Below, piece after piece: positions 18,421 to 27,774 of a DNA stretch of 64,000 bases. The stretch spans positions 1-64,000 of the forward strand of contig NZ_CALPDE010000014.1 of assembly GCF_943193185.1 (NCBI RefSeq). Direction: 5' to 3'. Source of the DNA: Lactococcus ileimucosae (GTDB lineage Bacteria > Bacillota > Bacilli > Lactobacillales > Streptococcaceae). Under the pieces are notes generated by a model. It worked only from the letters and a program-made list of their open reading frames with translations, did not search any database and was not told where the DNA came from. The position numbers were made by a program, and so were the translations under genes. Each line of letters begins with the position of its first letter. Within the stretch, counting starts at the first letter, position 1.

Positions 18421-19950
18421 ATGTTAGAAGAGAATCTTAAAGCACAACTTAAGCAATATTTAGAACTTTTAGAAAATGATATCGCCTTGCGCGTAAAAGC
18501 AGATGAAAATGATACGAACGGTAAAAAAGTTCGTGATTTTGTCAATGAGATTGCGGAGATGTCACCTCGTATAAGCGTCGAGGAAGCAAAATTAGTAAAA
18601 GCGCCTGGATTTTCTGTAGTACGTAAGGGCGAGATGCGAGGTGTTGCCTTTGCTGGTATTCCTTTAGGGCATGAATTTAATTCACTCGTTTTGGCTCTTT
18701 TGCAAGTGAGTGGCCGTGCACCTAAGATTGAAGAAGACCTCAAAAAACGCATTCAAGCCATTGATAAACCTTATCATTTCGAAACCTACGTCAGTTTGAC
18801 TTGTCATAACTGCCCAGATGTTGTACAGGCTCTGAATATTATGAGTGTACTTAATGAAAATATTACACATACGATGATTGAGGGCAGCATGTTCCAAGAG
18901 GAAGTAAAATCTCGTGGTGTAATGGCAGTCCCAACAGTTTTTGTTAACGGCGAGGAATTTTCAAGTGGTCGCATGAGTCTTGAAGAAATATTAAATAAAC
19001 TCGTTGGTCAAACTGGAAGTGAAGAATTTGATGACAAAGATCCTTATGATGTTCTTGTTGTTGGCGGTGGTCCTGCAGGTGCAAGTGCTGCTATTTATGC
19101 AGCGCGAAAAGGAATACGTACAGGAATTTTAGCTGAAAAATTTGGCGGTCAGCCATTAGAAACTTTAGGTATCGAAAACTTTATCGGCACAACCTATACT
19201 GAAGGTCCTAAGCTAGTCGCACAACTTGAAGAACATGTAAAATCTTATCCTGCCGACATTATGAAAACACAAAAGGCAGTGAAATTAGAGAAAAAAGATA
19301 TGCTTGAAGTGACACTAGAAAACGGTGCAGTTCTTCAATCAAAAACCGTTGTATTATCAACGGGAGCACGCTGGCGTTCACTCGGAATTCCGGGAGAAGA
19401 AGAATTTAAAAATAAAGGAATTGCTTATTGTCCGCATTGTGATGGACCAATCTTTGCAGGTCAGAAAGTAGCCGTAGTTGGGGGCGGAAACTCGGGGATT
19501 GAGGCAGCTATTGATTTAGCTGGTGTAGTTGAGCATGTTACTGTTTTAGAATTTTTGCCAGAGCTTAAAGCCGATAAAGTTTTACAAGAAAAGCTGTATT
19601 CTCTAAACAACGTAACTGTTCTGACCAATGTCGAAACAAAAGCTATTCACGGTAAGGGCAAGGTTGAAAGTTTAGACTATGTCAATCGCGACACACAGGA
19701 AGAAGTAACTCTTGAACTGTCAGGTGTCTTTATCCTAATCGGACTAGTACCAAATACTGAATGGCTTGACGGTGTTGTTGATCTTACAGCACGGGGTGAA
19801 ATCATCGTTGATAAGCACGGCGCTACCAATGTACCTGGCGTGTTTGCTGCGGGGGACTGTACAGACTCTGTTTATAAACAAATTATTATTGCAATGGGAA
19901 GTGGTGCTACTGCGGCTTTAGGTGCATTTGATTATTTAATTCGTCACTAA
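18421..19950 (+). CDS. ahpF: Alkyl hydroperoxide reductase subunit F (AhpF)
   Basis: 509-residue NADH:peroxiredoxin oxidoreductase that recycles AhpC. The N-terminal thioredoxin-like domain carries C128-HN-C131. The C-terminal thioredoxin-reductase-like part has FAD-binding GGGPAGASAAIYAARKG near residue 214, redox C337-PH-C340, NADH-binding GGGNSGIEAAIDLA near residue 357, and GVFAAGDCT near the end. Full length for the family. Lies 59 bases after ahpC. Confidence 0.95.
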   Translation: MLEENLKAQLKQYLELLENDIALRVKADENDTNGKKVRDFVNEIAEMSPRISVEEAKLVKAPGFSVVRKGEMRGVAFAGIPLGHEFNSLVLALLQVSGRAPKIEEDLKKRIQAIDKPYHFETYVSLTCHNCPDVVQALNIMSVLNENITHTMIEGSMFQEEVKSRGVMAVPTVFVNGEEFSSGRMSLEEILNKLVGQTGSEEFDDKDPYDVLVVGGGPAGASAAIYAARKGIRTGILAEKFGGQPLETLGIENFIGTTYTEGPKLVAQLEEHVKSYPADIMKTQKAVKLEKKDMLEVTLENGAVLQSKTVVLSTGARWRSLGIPGEEEFKNKGIAYCPHCDGPIFAGQKVAVVGGGNSGIEAAIDLAGVVEHVTVLEFLPELKADKVLQEKLYSLNNVTVLTNVETKAIHGKGKVESLDYVNRDTQEEVTLELSGVFILIGLVPNTEWLDGVVDLTARGEIIVDKHGATNVPGVFAAGDCTDSVYKQIIIAMGSGATAALGAFDYLIRH

Positions 19951-19955
19951 AATCA

Positions 19956-19988
19956 AAAACCATCTTGAAGTTTTTCGAGATGGTTTTA
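19956..19988 (+). terminator. Terminator after ahpF
   Basis: AAAACCATCT and AGATGGTTTT form a 10-base stem. Confidence 0.7.
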
Positions 19989-20047
19989 GTGTTTGCAAAT
20001 TTGTGCTAAATTTCACATATTAAAATTATAGTTTTTCAAAAATGTTT

Positions 20048-20087
20048 TTGATATAATGATAAGGTAACGTTGTTTACATATGTAAAT
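20048..20087 (+). promoter_or_regulatory. Azoreductase promoter with perfect cop box
   Basis: Extended -10 TGATATAAT (TATAAT at 20052-20057) followed by the perfect palindrome TTTACATATGTAAA (20073-20086), which contains the CopY/CopR core TACANNTGTA. The site would lie just downstream of the transcription start, a repressor position. Confidence 0.7.
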
Positions 20088-20113
20088 CAAATGAAATCTT
20101 GGAGGATTTATTA

Positions 20114-20731
20114 ATGACGAAATTACTTGTTGTAAAAGGGCATCCTTTAACAGCTGAAGACAGCTTCTCAATTAAAGGTTTAGATACTTTTGTATCTGCT
20201 TATAAAGCTACAAATGCAGGAGATGAAGTAGAAGTACTCGATGTTTTCTCTGCCAACATTCCTGAAATTGATCAAGACATGGCTTCTGCCTTTATTGCGA
20301 TGCAAAATGGTGTAGACTTCACTGCCTTGTCTGAATCACAACAAGATAAAGTTGCACGTTTTGGTGCTTTTACAGAGCAATTTCTTTCAGCAGATAAAGT
20401 AGTCATTGCGAGTCCATTATGGAACCTTATGATTCCTGCTAGCCTAAAAAAATGGATTGATACAGTCAATGTTGCGGGTAAAACGTTCCGTTATACAGAA
20501 GAAGGTCCGAAAGGTTTAGCAACAGACAAGAAAGTACTGTACCTGCAAGCCAGTGGTGGTTTTTATAATGGACAAGATACAGGCACTCAATATATGAAAG
20601 CGATTTTTGAATTTATCGGGACAGATTTTAGTTCTCTGAGTGTTGAAGGTCATGCTTATCAGCCTGAAAAGGCAGAAGAATTCTTGTCTGAATTTCTTAA
20701 CAAAGTAGAAGCAGTAGCTAAGGAATTTTAA
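20114..20731 (+). CDS. FMN-dependent NADH-azoreductase / NAD(P)H quinone reductase (AzoR family)
   Basis: 205-residue flavodoxin-fold oxidoreductase of the AzoR family, reducing quinones, azo compounds or nitro-aromatics with NADH. It shows the FMN-binding strand KLLVVKGHP at the start, [19 protein letters not shown] near residues 98-116 and LQASGGFY near residue 144. The ATG at 20114 follows GGAGG by eight bases. In L. lactis, CopR controls an oxidoreductase gene (ytjD, a nitroreductase) together with copper genes; the cop box here suggests a comparable role in copper-quinone stress. Confidence 0.88.
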   Translation: MTKLLVVKGHPLTAEDSFSIKGLDTFVSAYKATNAGDEVEVLDVFSANIPEIDQDMASAFIAMQNGVDFTALSESQQDKVARFGAFTEQFLSADKVVIASPLWNLMIPASLKKWIDTVNVAGKTFRYTEEGPKGLATDKKVLYLQASGGFYNGQDTGTQYMKAIFEFIGTDFSSLSVEGHAYQPEKAEEFLSEFLNKVEAVAKEF

Positions 20732-20918
20732 GATCTGAAAGGTCAAAGTTATTCATACAAAAGACGTGACCTAAAATGAATAGATGCAGAAGAAGTTGTG
20801 CACCTCATGGGGGAATTAAGCATGAATTTCTATATATTTTAAGCGCCCCTGCAGCGCTCAGGGATATTGTTTATCTTTGAGAGGATAAACAATATTGCTT
20901 TGAGAAAGCAGAAGAATA
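20732..20918. other. Non-coding stretch with a series of stem-loops
   Basis: No gene is seen between azoreductase and the terminator at 20919. Four hairpins occur in order: AGGTCA/TGACCT (20740-20772), CCCTG/CAGGG (20847-20863), ATATTGTTTATC/GGATAAACAATAT (20864-20895), and TGCTTT/AAAGCA (20896-20910). A tiny ORF of six codons with GGGGGA upstream starts at 20822. Could be a long structured 3' UTR or a small RNA; neither is proven. Confidence 0.35.
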
Positions 20919-20953
20919 AAAACGACTGAGAAAATTTTTCTCAGTCGTTTTTA
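20919..20953. terminator. Bidirectional terminator between azoreductase and popT
   Basis: AACGACTGAGAAAA / TTTTCTCAGTCGTT, nearly perfect stem, with T runs on both strands. Serves convergent genes. Confidence 0.85.
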
Positions 20954-20993
20954 TTTCTTAAGACACAATAGAAGCGCAACTCCTTACAAACAG

Positions 20994-21830
20994 CTATTTG
21001 TACTTTTCTTCCAGTTTACTCATCCAAAGTCCTAAAAGTATCCCAACTGCAAAAAGTAAGGCACTCATCATGAAAGTTGAGACTGTCGCGCCAGCATAAC
21101 TGATAGTTTCAGCACTCTGTGTAGGGACAACAATAAGTAAGGTACTTGACAGGACCAAACCGATAATAAAATGATATACTTTCGAATGATAGTTGAGTAG
21201 AAGTCTTTCCATCACCTTTGAAAAACTCACAAGAGCAAACATTCCTCCAATGGCAATGGGAAGAAAAACACCAAAAATATCACGGTTTTTAAAACCATCA
21301 AGCATCGGGGAGAAAAGACCTAAAATTAAAAGAAGATTGGAAGGGCTAAGCCCAGGAACCAATACACCTAGGGCAATCAATATACCAGCAAGGAAGAAAC
21401 CGAAAAAGTTTGCAGGAACTGTACCAGCAATTGCTGGTAACATATATAAAATAATTGCTGATAGGACAAAGGTAATACCCAAAATAATCCAGTCGCTTTG
21501 GTCTCTTGACTTCTGACGAGAGCTTTCTCTAAAGAGAGAAGGGAGCGTTCCTAAAATAGCACCAGCAAAGCCCCATAAAACAATAACTTGATAATGTGCA
21601 AGCAACCATTCTAAAGGTCTACTAAGAATGACTAAACCTAAGATTCCACCTATACCAACAGGGAGGAAGAAGAGAAAATTCTTCTTAAAATCTTGACGAA
21701 TATGAGCCAAGAAATGAAGCATGCGTTCATAAATACCTAAAATAGCAGCGAGAACACCGCCTGAAACACCCGGAAGAATAAAACCAAGAGCAATAATCAT
21801 TCCTTTAAACAATCTAAAAATCCAGTTCAT
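20994..21830 (-). CDS. popT: DUF368 undecaprenyl-phosphate transporter (PopT-like)
   Basis: 278-residue polytopic membrane protein of the DUF368 family. Members of this family (PopT) have been identified as carriers that return undecaprenyl phosphate across the membrane for cell-wall synthesis. Visible features are GLVIPG-like loops: GFILPGVSGGVLAAILG near residue 16 and the related GVLVPGLSPSNLLLILGLF near residue 155. They form an internal repeat of re-entrant segments containing PG-S motifs, as expected for the family. Nine or so hydrophobic segments. The symbol rests on family membership only. Divergent from busR. Confidence 0.82.
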   Translation of the reverse strand: MNWIFRLFKGMIIALGFILPGVSGGVLAAILGIYERMLHFLAHIRQDFKKNFLFFLPVGIGGILGLVILSRPLEWLLAHYQVIVLWGFAGAILGTLPSLFRESSRQKSRDQSDWIILGITFVLSAIILYMLPAIAGTVPANFFGFFLAGILIALGVLVPGLSPSNLLLILGLFSPMLDGFKNRDIFGVFLPIAIGGMFALVSFSKVMERLLLNYHSKVYHFIIGLVLSSTLLIVVPTQSAETISYAGATVSTFMMSALLFAVGILLGLWMSKLEEKYK

Positions 21831-21909
21831 AACATCACTTTCTATTTTTAAAAACTTTCTGGTTCATTATATCATAAATTACTTATACAAAACATATTAA
21901 AAATACAAG

Positions 21910-21934
21910 TTATGGTATATGCACAATACCATAA
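21910..21934. promoter_or_regulatory. Perfect 9-7-9 inverted repeat between popT and busR
   Basis: TTATGGTAT (21910-21918), a seven-base spacer, then ATACCATAA (21926-21934). No T run follows, so an operator for one of the divergent genes is more likely than a terminator. The regulator is unknown. Confidence 0.4.
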
Positions 21935-22050
21935 ATAGGATAAATTAACTTTACTATCTTTTTTTGTATTTTTACATTAAAATAGAAATCATGGGGCATT
22001 ATCTACACAAATGCTACAAGTATTAACATCACATACGAGGAGGAAATACG

Positions 22051-22671
22051 GTGAATAAGGTAAGGCAACCGAAATATCAGCAAATTGCCATCTTGATTGC
22101 TGAAAATATTGTTCGTAATGAATTGAAAGTAGGACAAAAAATTTATGCGCGTTCTACATTGGCAACGACTTTTGGTGTCTCTCCAGAGACGGCACGGAAA
22201 GCTATCAGTATTCTTAGTGATTTGGGGATTGTCGATTCTATTCATGGAAGTGGTGTTGTGATTGCATCACGGCAAAAAGCACAAGACTATCTGGCTCAGC
22301 ACCAAGAAATAAAAACGATTCAAGACTTGCAGGCCGATATTTTAAAGAGTGTTGCACGTCAACAGAAAGAGCTTGCAAACTTTTCATCTACCTTGGATAA
22401 GCTGGTTGGACAAACTGCACACTTTCAGAAGTCTAATCCAATGACACCTATAGAACTAGAACTCAATGAGCCTTCAGAAAATTTGGGAAAAACAATCGGA
22501 GAGATGAATCTTTGGCAGAATACTGGAGTAACGGTGATTGCTATTCTACAAAATGATGAACTGGTTATCTCTCCTGGTCCGTATGCGACACTCAACCAAC
22601 ATGATACATTGTATTTTGTGGGAGGAGCAGATGCCTTACAAGTTCTTCAAAACTTCTTTTACAAAAATTAA
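22051..22671 (+). CDS. busR: c-di-AMP-responsive repressor BusR (GntR-HTH plus RCK_C)
   Basis: 206-residue regulator with a GntR winged helix (residues 1-75, ARSTLATTFGVSPETARKAISILSDLG), a coiled-coil linker (about 80-130) and a C-terminal RCK_C/TrkA_C domain (about 135-206) that in BusR binds cyclic di-AMP. BusR represses the busA betaine transporter when c-di-AMP is high. The start is GTG with GAGGAGG seven bases before it. It lies directly upstream of busAA-busAB with its own strong terminator between, and the predicted operator sits in front of busAA. Confidence 0.93.
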   Translation: MNKVRQPKYQQIAILIAENIVRNELKVGQKIYARSTLATTFGVSPETARKAISILSDLGIVDSIHGSGVVIASRQKAQDYLAQHQEIKTIQDLQADILKSVARQQKELANFSSTLDKLVGQTAHFQKSNPMTPIELELNEPSENLGKTIGEMNLWQNTGVTVIAILQNDELVISPGPYATLNQHDTLYFVGGADALQVLQNFFYKN

Positions 22672-22691
22672 TAAAAACTTGCTTTACTCAT

Positions 22692-22752
22692 AAAAAGCGC
22701 GTACAAATATAGACAGTCCTGAGATGTTGTCTATATTTGTACGCGCTTTTTC
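22692..22752 (+). terminator. Strong terminator after busR
   Basis: A 24-base, nearly perfect stem (AAAAAGCGCGTACAAATATA / TATATTTGTACGCGCTTTTT inside it) with a 12-base loop. Confidence 0.85.
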
Positions 22753-22796
22753 TTTCTTCAATATAAAATATTTTCTGTTTTTATAAGTTTACTCAT

Positions 22797-22839
22797 TTGA
22801 CAAAGTGACAATACATTGTTAAGATAGAGTGGTCACTTT
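22797..22839 (+). promoter_or_regulatory. busA promoter overlapped by bipartite BusR operator
   Basis: Promoter TTGACA (22797-22802), 17 bases, TAAGAT (22820-22825). AAAGTGAC (22802-22809) and its reverse complement GTCACTTT (22832-22839) flank it with exactly 22 bases between. That is the bipartite BusR-type arrangement, and it covers the core promoter. Confidence 0.8.
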
Positions 22840-22893
22840 AAAGAGGGTTAAATAACGAAATGTATTTAATTATTAAGAGTAAAGGAGAATATT

Positions 22894-24096
22894 TTGCCAG
22901 TAAAAATTAAAATTGAGCACTTAACCAAAGTATTTGGGAAACGTGTAAAAACTGCTTTGGCAATGGTCGAGCAGGGAGTGTCGAAAAACGAAATTTTAAG
23001 AAAAACAGGTGCGAGTGTCGGTGTTTACGATGCCAACTTTGAAGTAAATGAAGGCGAAATCTTTGTTATTATGGGGCTTTCTGGTTCAGGAAAGTCGACT
23101 TTATTACGTCTGCTTAATCGTTTAATCGAGCCAACAAGCGGTAAGATTTTCATTGATGGTGAAGATGTTGCTACATTGAATAAAGAAGATTTGTTAAAAG
23201 TACGTCGTAAAACGATGAGCATGGTTTTCCAAAATTTTGGCCTCTTCCCTCATAGAACGATTCTTGAAAATACAGAATATGGTTTGGAAGTACAAAATGT
23301 ACCAAAAGAGGAACGTCGTAAGCGTGCCGAAAAAGCTCTAGACAACGCTAATCTACTTGATTTTAAAAATCAATACCCCAACCAACTCTCTGGGGGGATG
23401 CAACAGCGTGTCGGCTTAGCGCGCGCTTTAGCCAATGACCCAGAAATCCTTCTGATGGATGAAGCTTTCTCAGCTTTAGACCCCTTGATTCGTCGTGAGA
23501 TGCAAGATGAACTTTTGGAACTTCAAGCAAAATTCCAAAAAACAATTATTTTCATTTCGCATGACCTGAATGAAGCATTACGTATCGGTGACCGCATTGC
23601 CATTATGAAAGATGGTAAAATCATGCAGATTGGTACAGGTGAAGAAATCCTTACTAACCCTGCTAATGATTACGTTAAAACCTTCGTAGAAGATGTCGAT
23701 CGTGCAAAAGTTATCACAGCAGAGAATATTATGATTCCTGCCCTAACAACTAATATTGACATTGATGGCCCAAGTGTTGCGCTTAAAAAGATGAAAACAG
23801 AAGAAGTAAGTTCTTTAATGGCTGTCGATAAAAAACGTCAATTTTACGGTGTTATTACCAGTGAAGCAGCAGTTCAAGCAAAACAAGCGAATAAATCTCT
23901 TCGCGATGTTCTCATGACAGATGTTGGACAAGTTGGTAAAGAAACATTAGTAAGTGATATCTTACCTATCATATACGACTCTCCAACACCTGTTGCCGTG
24001 GTAGACGATGAAGGATTCCTCAAAGGTATTCTTATCCGCGGACGAGTACTTGAAGCTTTAGCAGATATAGACGATGAGGAGGTAAATAATGATTGA
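22894..24096 (+). CDS. busAA: Glycine betaine ABC transporter ATP-binding subunit (BusAA/OpuAA)
   Basis: 400-residue ATPase energising betaine uptake under osmotic stress. It has Walker [10 protein letters not shown] near residue 63, signature [15 protein letters not shown] near residue 163, Walker [15 protein letters not shown], and tandem CBS domains at about 275-395. The CBS module with its basic tail is the ionic-strength sensor in the OpuA family. TTG start with AAAGGAG seven bases before. It overlaps busAB by eight bases (ATGATTGA). Confidence 0.94.
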   Translation: MPVKIKIEHLTKVFGKRVKTALAMVEQGVSKNEILRKTGASVGVYDANFEVNEGEIFVIMGLSGSGKSTLLRLLNRLIEPTSGKIFIDGEDVATLNKEDLLKVRRKTMSMVFQNFGLFPHRTILENTEYGLEVQNVPKEERRKRAEKALDNANLLDFKNQYPNQLSGGMQQRVGLARALANDPEILLMDEAFSALDPLIRREMQDELLELQAKFQKTIIFISHDLNEALRIGDRIAIMKDGKIMQIGTGEEILTNPANDYVKTFVEDVDRAKVITAENIMIPALTTNIDIDGPSVALKKMKTEEVSSLMAVDKKRQFYGVITSEAAVQAKQANKSLRDVLMTDVGQVGKETLVSDILPIIYDSPTPVAVVDDEGFLKGILIRGRVLEALADIDDEEVNND

Positions 24097-25813
24097 GTTA
24101 GCAATAGGTAAGATACCCTTAGCAGATTGGGTTTCGACTGCAACAGATTGGATTACAAGTAATTTAAGCGCTGGGTTTGATATTATTCAAAAATCTGGCA
24201 CAGCAATTATGGACAGCGTAACTGCAGGACTTACAGCCGTACCATTTTGGTTAATGATTATTGTTGTAACTTTCTTGGCTGTTTTGGTTTCAGGACGTAA
24301 AATTGCCTTCCCTGTCTTTACATTCTTAGGTTTAGTTCTTATTGCCAATCAAGGTTTGTGGACAGATCTGATGAATACAGTAACATTGGTCTTGCTCTCG
24401 AGTTTAGTTTCTATTATCATCGGTATTCCTTTAGGTATATGGATGGCGAAGTCTGAACTTGTTGCTAAGATTGTGCAGCCAATACTGGACTTTATGCAAA
24501 CCATGCCCGGTTTCGTTTACTTGATTCCGGCCGTTGCTTTCTTTGGTATCGGTGTGGTTCCTGGTGTATTTGCCTCAGTTATCTTTGCTTTGCCACCAAC
24601 AGTTCGTATGACAAACTTGGGTATACGTCAAGTTTCCACTGAATTGGTCGAAGCAGCAGATTCTTTTGGGTCAACACCAAGACAAAAGCTCTTTAAGTTA
24701 GAGTTTCCTTTAGCAAAAGGAACAATTTTAGCAGGTGTTAACCAAACTATTATGTTGGCACTTTCAATGGTCGTTATTGCTTCAATGATTGGTGCACCTG
24801 GCCTTGGACGCGGTGTCTTAGCGGCGGTTCAATCTGCAGATATCGGTAAAGGTTTTGTGAACGGTATTGCTTTAGTTATTTTAGCTATTATCATTGACCG
24901 TTTCACTCAAAAACTTAATGTTACCCCAACTGAAAAACAAGGCAATCCGCAACTTAAAAAATGGAAGGAAAGAGGAGCGTTGCTAGCTCTTGTCGTTCTT
25001 ATCATTGGTGGGATTTCCGGTGTTACGCTTAATAAAACAGCAGCAGATAAAAAGGTTGAACTTGTATATATGAACTGGGATTCAGAAGTTGCAGCTATTA
25101 ACGTATTAAGTCAAGCTATGGAGCAACATGGATTTGATGTTAAGAAGACAGCTTTGGATAACACAGTGGCTTGGCAGACTGTCGCTAATGGTCAAGCGGA
25201 TGGTATGGTTTCTGCATGGCTGCCCAACACACACGAAACACAATGGAAAAAATTCAGCAAATCTGTTGAATTGCTTGGTCCTAACCTTAAGGGAGCCAAA
25301 GTTGGTCTTGTCATTCCAAGCTACATGAAGGCCAACTCCATTGAAGATCTGAAAGATCAAGCAGATAAATCAATCATCGGTATTGAACCTGGTGCTGGCG
25401 TTATGGCAGCTACAGAAAAGACACTGAAAGATTATGATAACTTGAAAGATTGGAACTTAGTCCCATCATCTGCAGGTGCAATGACTGTGGCTCTTGGTGA
25501 AGCTATCAAGCAACACAAGGATATCGTTATCACTGGTTGGTCACCACACTGGATGTTTAATAAATATGATTTGAAATATTTAGAAGATCCTAAAAACTCA
25601 ATGGGTAAAGCTGAAGACATCAATACAATTGTACGTAAAGGCCTTAAAGAAGACAATCCTGAAGCCTATAAAGTATTAGACAAGTTTAACTGGTCTCAAA
25701 AAGATATGGAATCGGTAATGCTTGATGTTCAAAATGGTAAAACACCAGAACAGGCAGCAGCAACATGGATTAAATCACACAAAGAACAAGTTGATAAATG
25801 GTTTGAAGACTAA
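24089..25813 (+). CDS. busAB: Glycine betaine ABC transporter permease/substrate-binding fusion (BusAB/OpuABC)
   Basis: 574-residue fusion. Residues about 45-285 form the transmembrane permease with an EAA loop ([29 protein letters not shown] near residue 188), and residues about 325-574 form an OpuAC-type betaine-binding domain tethered outside the cell. The fusion is characteristic of Lactococcus and relatives. GAGGAGG lies before the ATG, inside the 3' end of busAA. A stem AGACTAAG/CTTGGTCT with T run follows at 25807-25833. Confidence 0.94.
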   Translation: MIELAIGKIPLADWVSTATDWITSNLSAGFDIIQKSGTAIMDSVTAGLTAVPFWLMIIVVTFLAVLVSGRKIAFPVFTFLGLVLIANQGLWTDLMNTVTLVLLSSLVSIIIGIPLGIWMAKSELVAKIVQPILDFMQTMPGFVYLIPAVAFFGIGVVPGVFASVIFALPPTVRMTNLGIRQVSTELVEAADSFGSTPRQKLFKLEFPLAKGTILAGVNQTIMLALSMVVIASMIGAPGLGRGVLAAVQSADIGKGFVNGIALVILAIIIDRFTQKLNVTPTEKQGNPQLKKWKERGALLALVVLIIGGISGVTLNKTAADKKVELVYMNWDSEVAAINVLSQAMEQHGFDVKKTALDNTVAWQTVANGQADGMVSAWLPNTHETQWKKFSKSVELLGPNLKGAKVGLVIPSYMKANSIEDLKDQADKSIIGIEPGAGVMAATEKTLKDYDNLKDWNLVPSSAGAMTVALGEAIKQHKDIVITGWSPHWMFNKYDLKYLEDPKNSMGKAEDINTIVRKGLKEDNPEAYKVLDKFNWSQKDMESVMLDVQNGKTPEQAAATWIKSHKEQVDKWFED

Positions 25814-25833
25814 GTTATTGCTTGGTCTTTTTT
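25807..25833 (+). terminator. Terminator after busAB
   Basis: AGACTAAG pairs with CTTGGTCT (one mismatched step) and is followed by six T; it overlaps the busAB stop codon. Confidence 0.5.
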
Positions 25834-25935
25834 AGGAGAAGTAGACAAATGAGCAATCCCTATTTTAATCGCATAAGTGATAATGTGGTAGAATTAAAGT
25901 ATTGAAGAATCCGAAATTTTGAAAGGAAAGAAAAA

Positions 25936-26634
25936 ATGAAATTATTTCAACACAATACTCTCGCAGCTTTGATGTCAGGTCTTTACGAGGGAACACTAAC
26001 AATTGGAGAACTACTGAAAAAAGGAAATTTTGGTATTGGAACTTTGGCGGGTATAAATGGGGAGTTGATTGTCTTGGATGGCAAAGCTTACATTGCAACA
26101 GGTGACAAAAAAGTACGTCACGTGGAGGATAATGAAACTGTCCCTTACGCTGCCGTTGCTCATCATGAAGCAACACTTTCTTTCCAACAAGAGGAAAATA
26201 TTGCCAGCGAAGAATTATTCCAAAAAATAGAAAACGAGTTTAATAGCGAAAATACCTTTTATACAATTAAAATGACGGGTGGTTTTGATATGATGCATGT
26301 GCGCATGGCTCCAGGCGCAGCAGAAGGTGAACCTTTTGCTAAAGTAGCAGAAAATCAACCTGAATATAAAGAGGAGAAAGTCAAGGGAACTATCGTGGGA
26401 TTTTGGACACCAGAAATGTTTCATGGTGTAAGTGTCGCTGGATACCATCTGCATTTTCTTGCTGATTCGTGCGATTTTGGTGGTCATATTTTAGGCTTCT
26501 CTGGGTTTTCAGGAAAAGTAGAAATTGGTCAAGTGGATGCATTAGAACAAAACTTCCCGACACAATCTCAGAATTTCCTCCAAGCAAAATTTAATCTTGA
26601 TCAACTCAAAAAAGATATCGAGCAAGCGGAATAA
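25936..26634 (+). CDS. aldB: Alpha-acetolactate decarboxylase
   Basis: 232-residue zinc enzyme converting alpha-acetolactate to acetoin, diverting pyruvate and balancing branched-chain amino-acid synthesis. The metal-site residues are visible as GYHLHFL (His-x-His near residue 171) and GGHILGF (near residue 184), with the catalytic Glu near the N-terminal YEGTLT and Arg in HVRMAP. AAAGGA precedes the ATG. Here it is monocistronic, not attached to leu/ilv genes as in L. lactis. Confidence 0.93.
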   Translation: MKLFQHNTLAALMSGLYEGTLTIGELLKKGNFGIGTLAGINGELIVLDGKAYIATGDKKVRHVEDNETVPYAAVAHHEATLSFQQEENIASEELFQKIENEFNSENTFYTIKMTGGFDMMHVRMAPGAAEGEPFAKVAENQPEYKEEKVKGTIVGFWTPEMFHGVSVAGYHLHFLADSCDFGGHILGFSGFSGKVEIGQVDALEQNFPTQSQNFLQAKFNLDQLKKDIEQAE

Positions 26635-26659
26635 AAAACTGCAGAAATGCAGTTTTTTT
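26634..26659 (+). terminator. Terminator after aldB
   Basis: AAAAAACTGCA / TGCAGTTTTTTT hairpin with a four-base GAAA loop, starting at the stop codon. Confidence 0.85.
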
Positions 26660-26716
26660 GTGAAAAGTTTCTATTTTTTACGTATGAGTTAAACAAAAGG
26701 TAAAAATGGAGGCTTC

Positions 26717-27565
26717 ATGGTGAGAAACTTTGAAATATTAAGATTGAAAAAAGCGGGTGTATCTAACCGCGGAATTTTGAAACTTATTGCATATCAAGAG
26801 AACAACAAGGAAAAGATAACTTTACGGCAGATGGCTCATATAACAGAAGTAAAATCAGCTCCTAATTTTATAGAAAGTTATAAAGGTCAAGATGTTGAGG
26901 GCTTAAGGAGGCTTTATAAGAGATTTCCGTCTTTTTCAATCTTGGATGAGGTTTATCCAGAAAGACTTAAGGAAATATACAATCCCCCAGTGCTGCTTTT
27001 TTATCAAGGGAATCTGGACCTACTCACTCTCCCTAAAATAGGTTTTGTCGGTAGTCGCGAAACTTCAAAAGAAGGGATAAAGGTTACACATAAACTTATA
27101 GAGGAGTTAAAACAAAAGTTTGTCATTGTGAGCGGTCTTGCACGTGGAATTGATACATCAAGTCACGTTGCAGCTGTAAGGCAAAAAACTCCTACCATTG
27201 CTGTTGTTGGCAACGGCTTAGATATCAGTTACCCAAAAGAAAACCGTAAATTACAGGAATACTTAGCAGCAAATGAACTTGTTCTTTCAGAATATCTTGT
27301 AGGTGATCCGCCACTTAAATTTCATTTTCCAGATAGAAATAGGATTATTGCCGGGCTTTCTCGAGGAATCGTCGTTGTTGAAGCAAAACAAAGAAGTGGA
27401 AGTTTAATTACAAGCAGTTGGGCCTTGGAGGAAAATCGAGATGTTTTTGCTGTACCAGGTAATATTCTGAGCAGAAATTCTTCAGGTTGTAATAGTTTAA
27501 TTCAGCAAGGCGCAAAGTTAGTGACACATGGTCAAGATATTTTAGATGAATATTTCTTTGAGTGA
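26717..27565 (+). CDS. dprA: DNA-processing protein DprA
   Basis: 282-residue Rossmann-fold protein that loads RecA on incoming single-stranded DNA during natural transformation. It contains GFVGSRETSKEG near residue 111, SGLARGIDTSSH near residue 140, and GIVVVEAKQRSGSLITSSWALEENRDVFAVPG near residues 216-247. GGAGG stands five bases before the ATG. The order dprA-topA is conserved in streptococci and lactococci. Intact, so this competence function is retained here. Confidence 0.95.
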   Translation: MVRNFEILRLKKAGVSNRGILKLIAYQENNKEKITLRQMAHITEVKSAPNFIESYKGQDVEGLRRLYKRFPSFSILDEVYPERLKEIYNPPVLLFYQGNLDLLTLPKIGFVGSRETSKEGIKVTHKLIEELKQKFVIVSGLARGIDTSSHVAAVRQKTPTIAVVGNGLDISYPKENRKLQEYLAANELVLSEYLVGDPPLKFHFPDRNRIIAGLSRGIVVVEAKQRSGSLITSSWALEENRDVFAVPGNILSRNSSGCNSLIQQGAKLVTHGQDILDEYFFE

Positions 27566-27712
27566 TAAAGAGGAATTTATCCATAAGTTTTTTCTAAAAA
27601 CAAAAACCATAAAATATCTACTCTATACATATATTATAAGGATTGGGAGGCATTTTTATCTTTTAATAATCATTTAATTCTCCTATAAGAAGAACACTTT
27701 TAGTTTTATTAC

Positions 27713-27741
27713 TTGACATCTGTCTTAAAAGCCTATATTAT
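27713..27741 (+). promoter_or_regulatory. topA promoter
   Basis: TTGACA (27713-27718), 17-base spacer, TATTAT (27736-27741). The leader to the topA ATG is about 27 bases. Confidence 0.7.
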
Positions 27742-27774
27742 TAGACTATTGAATTTTGAAAAATAGGTAAAAAT

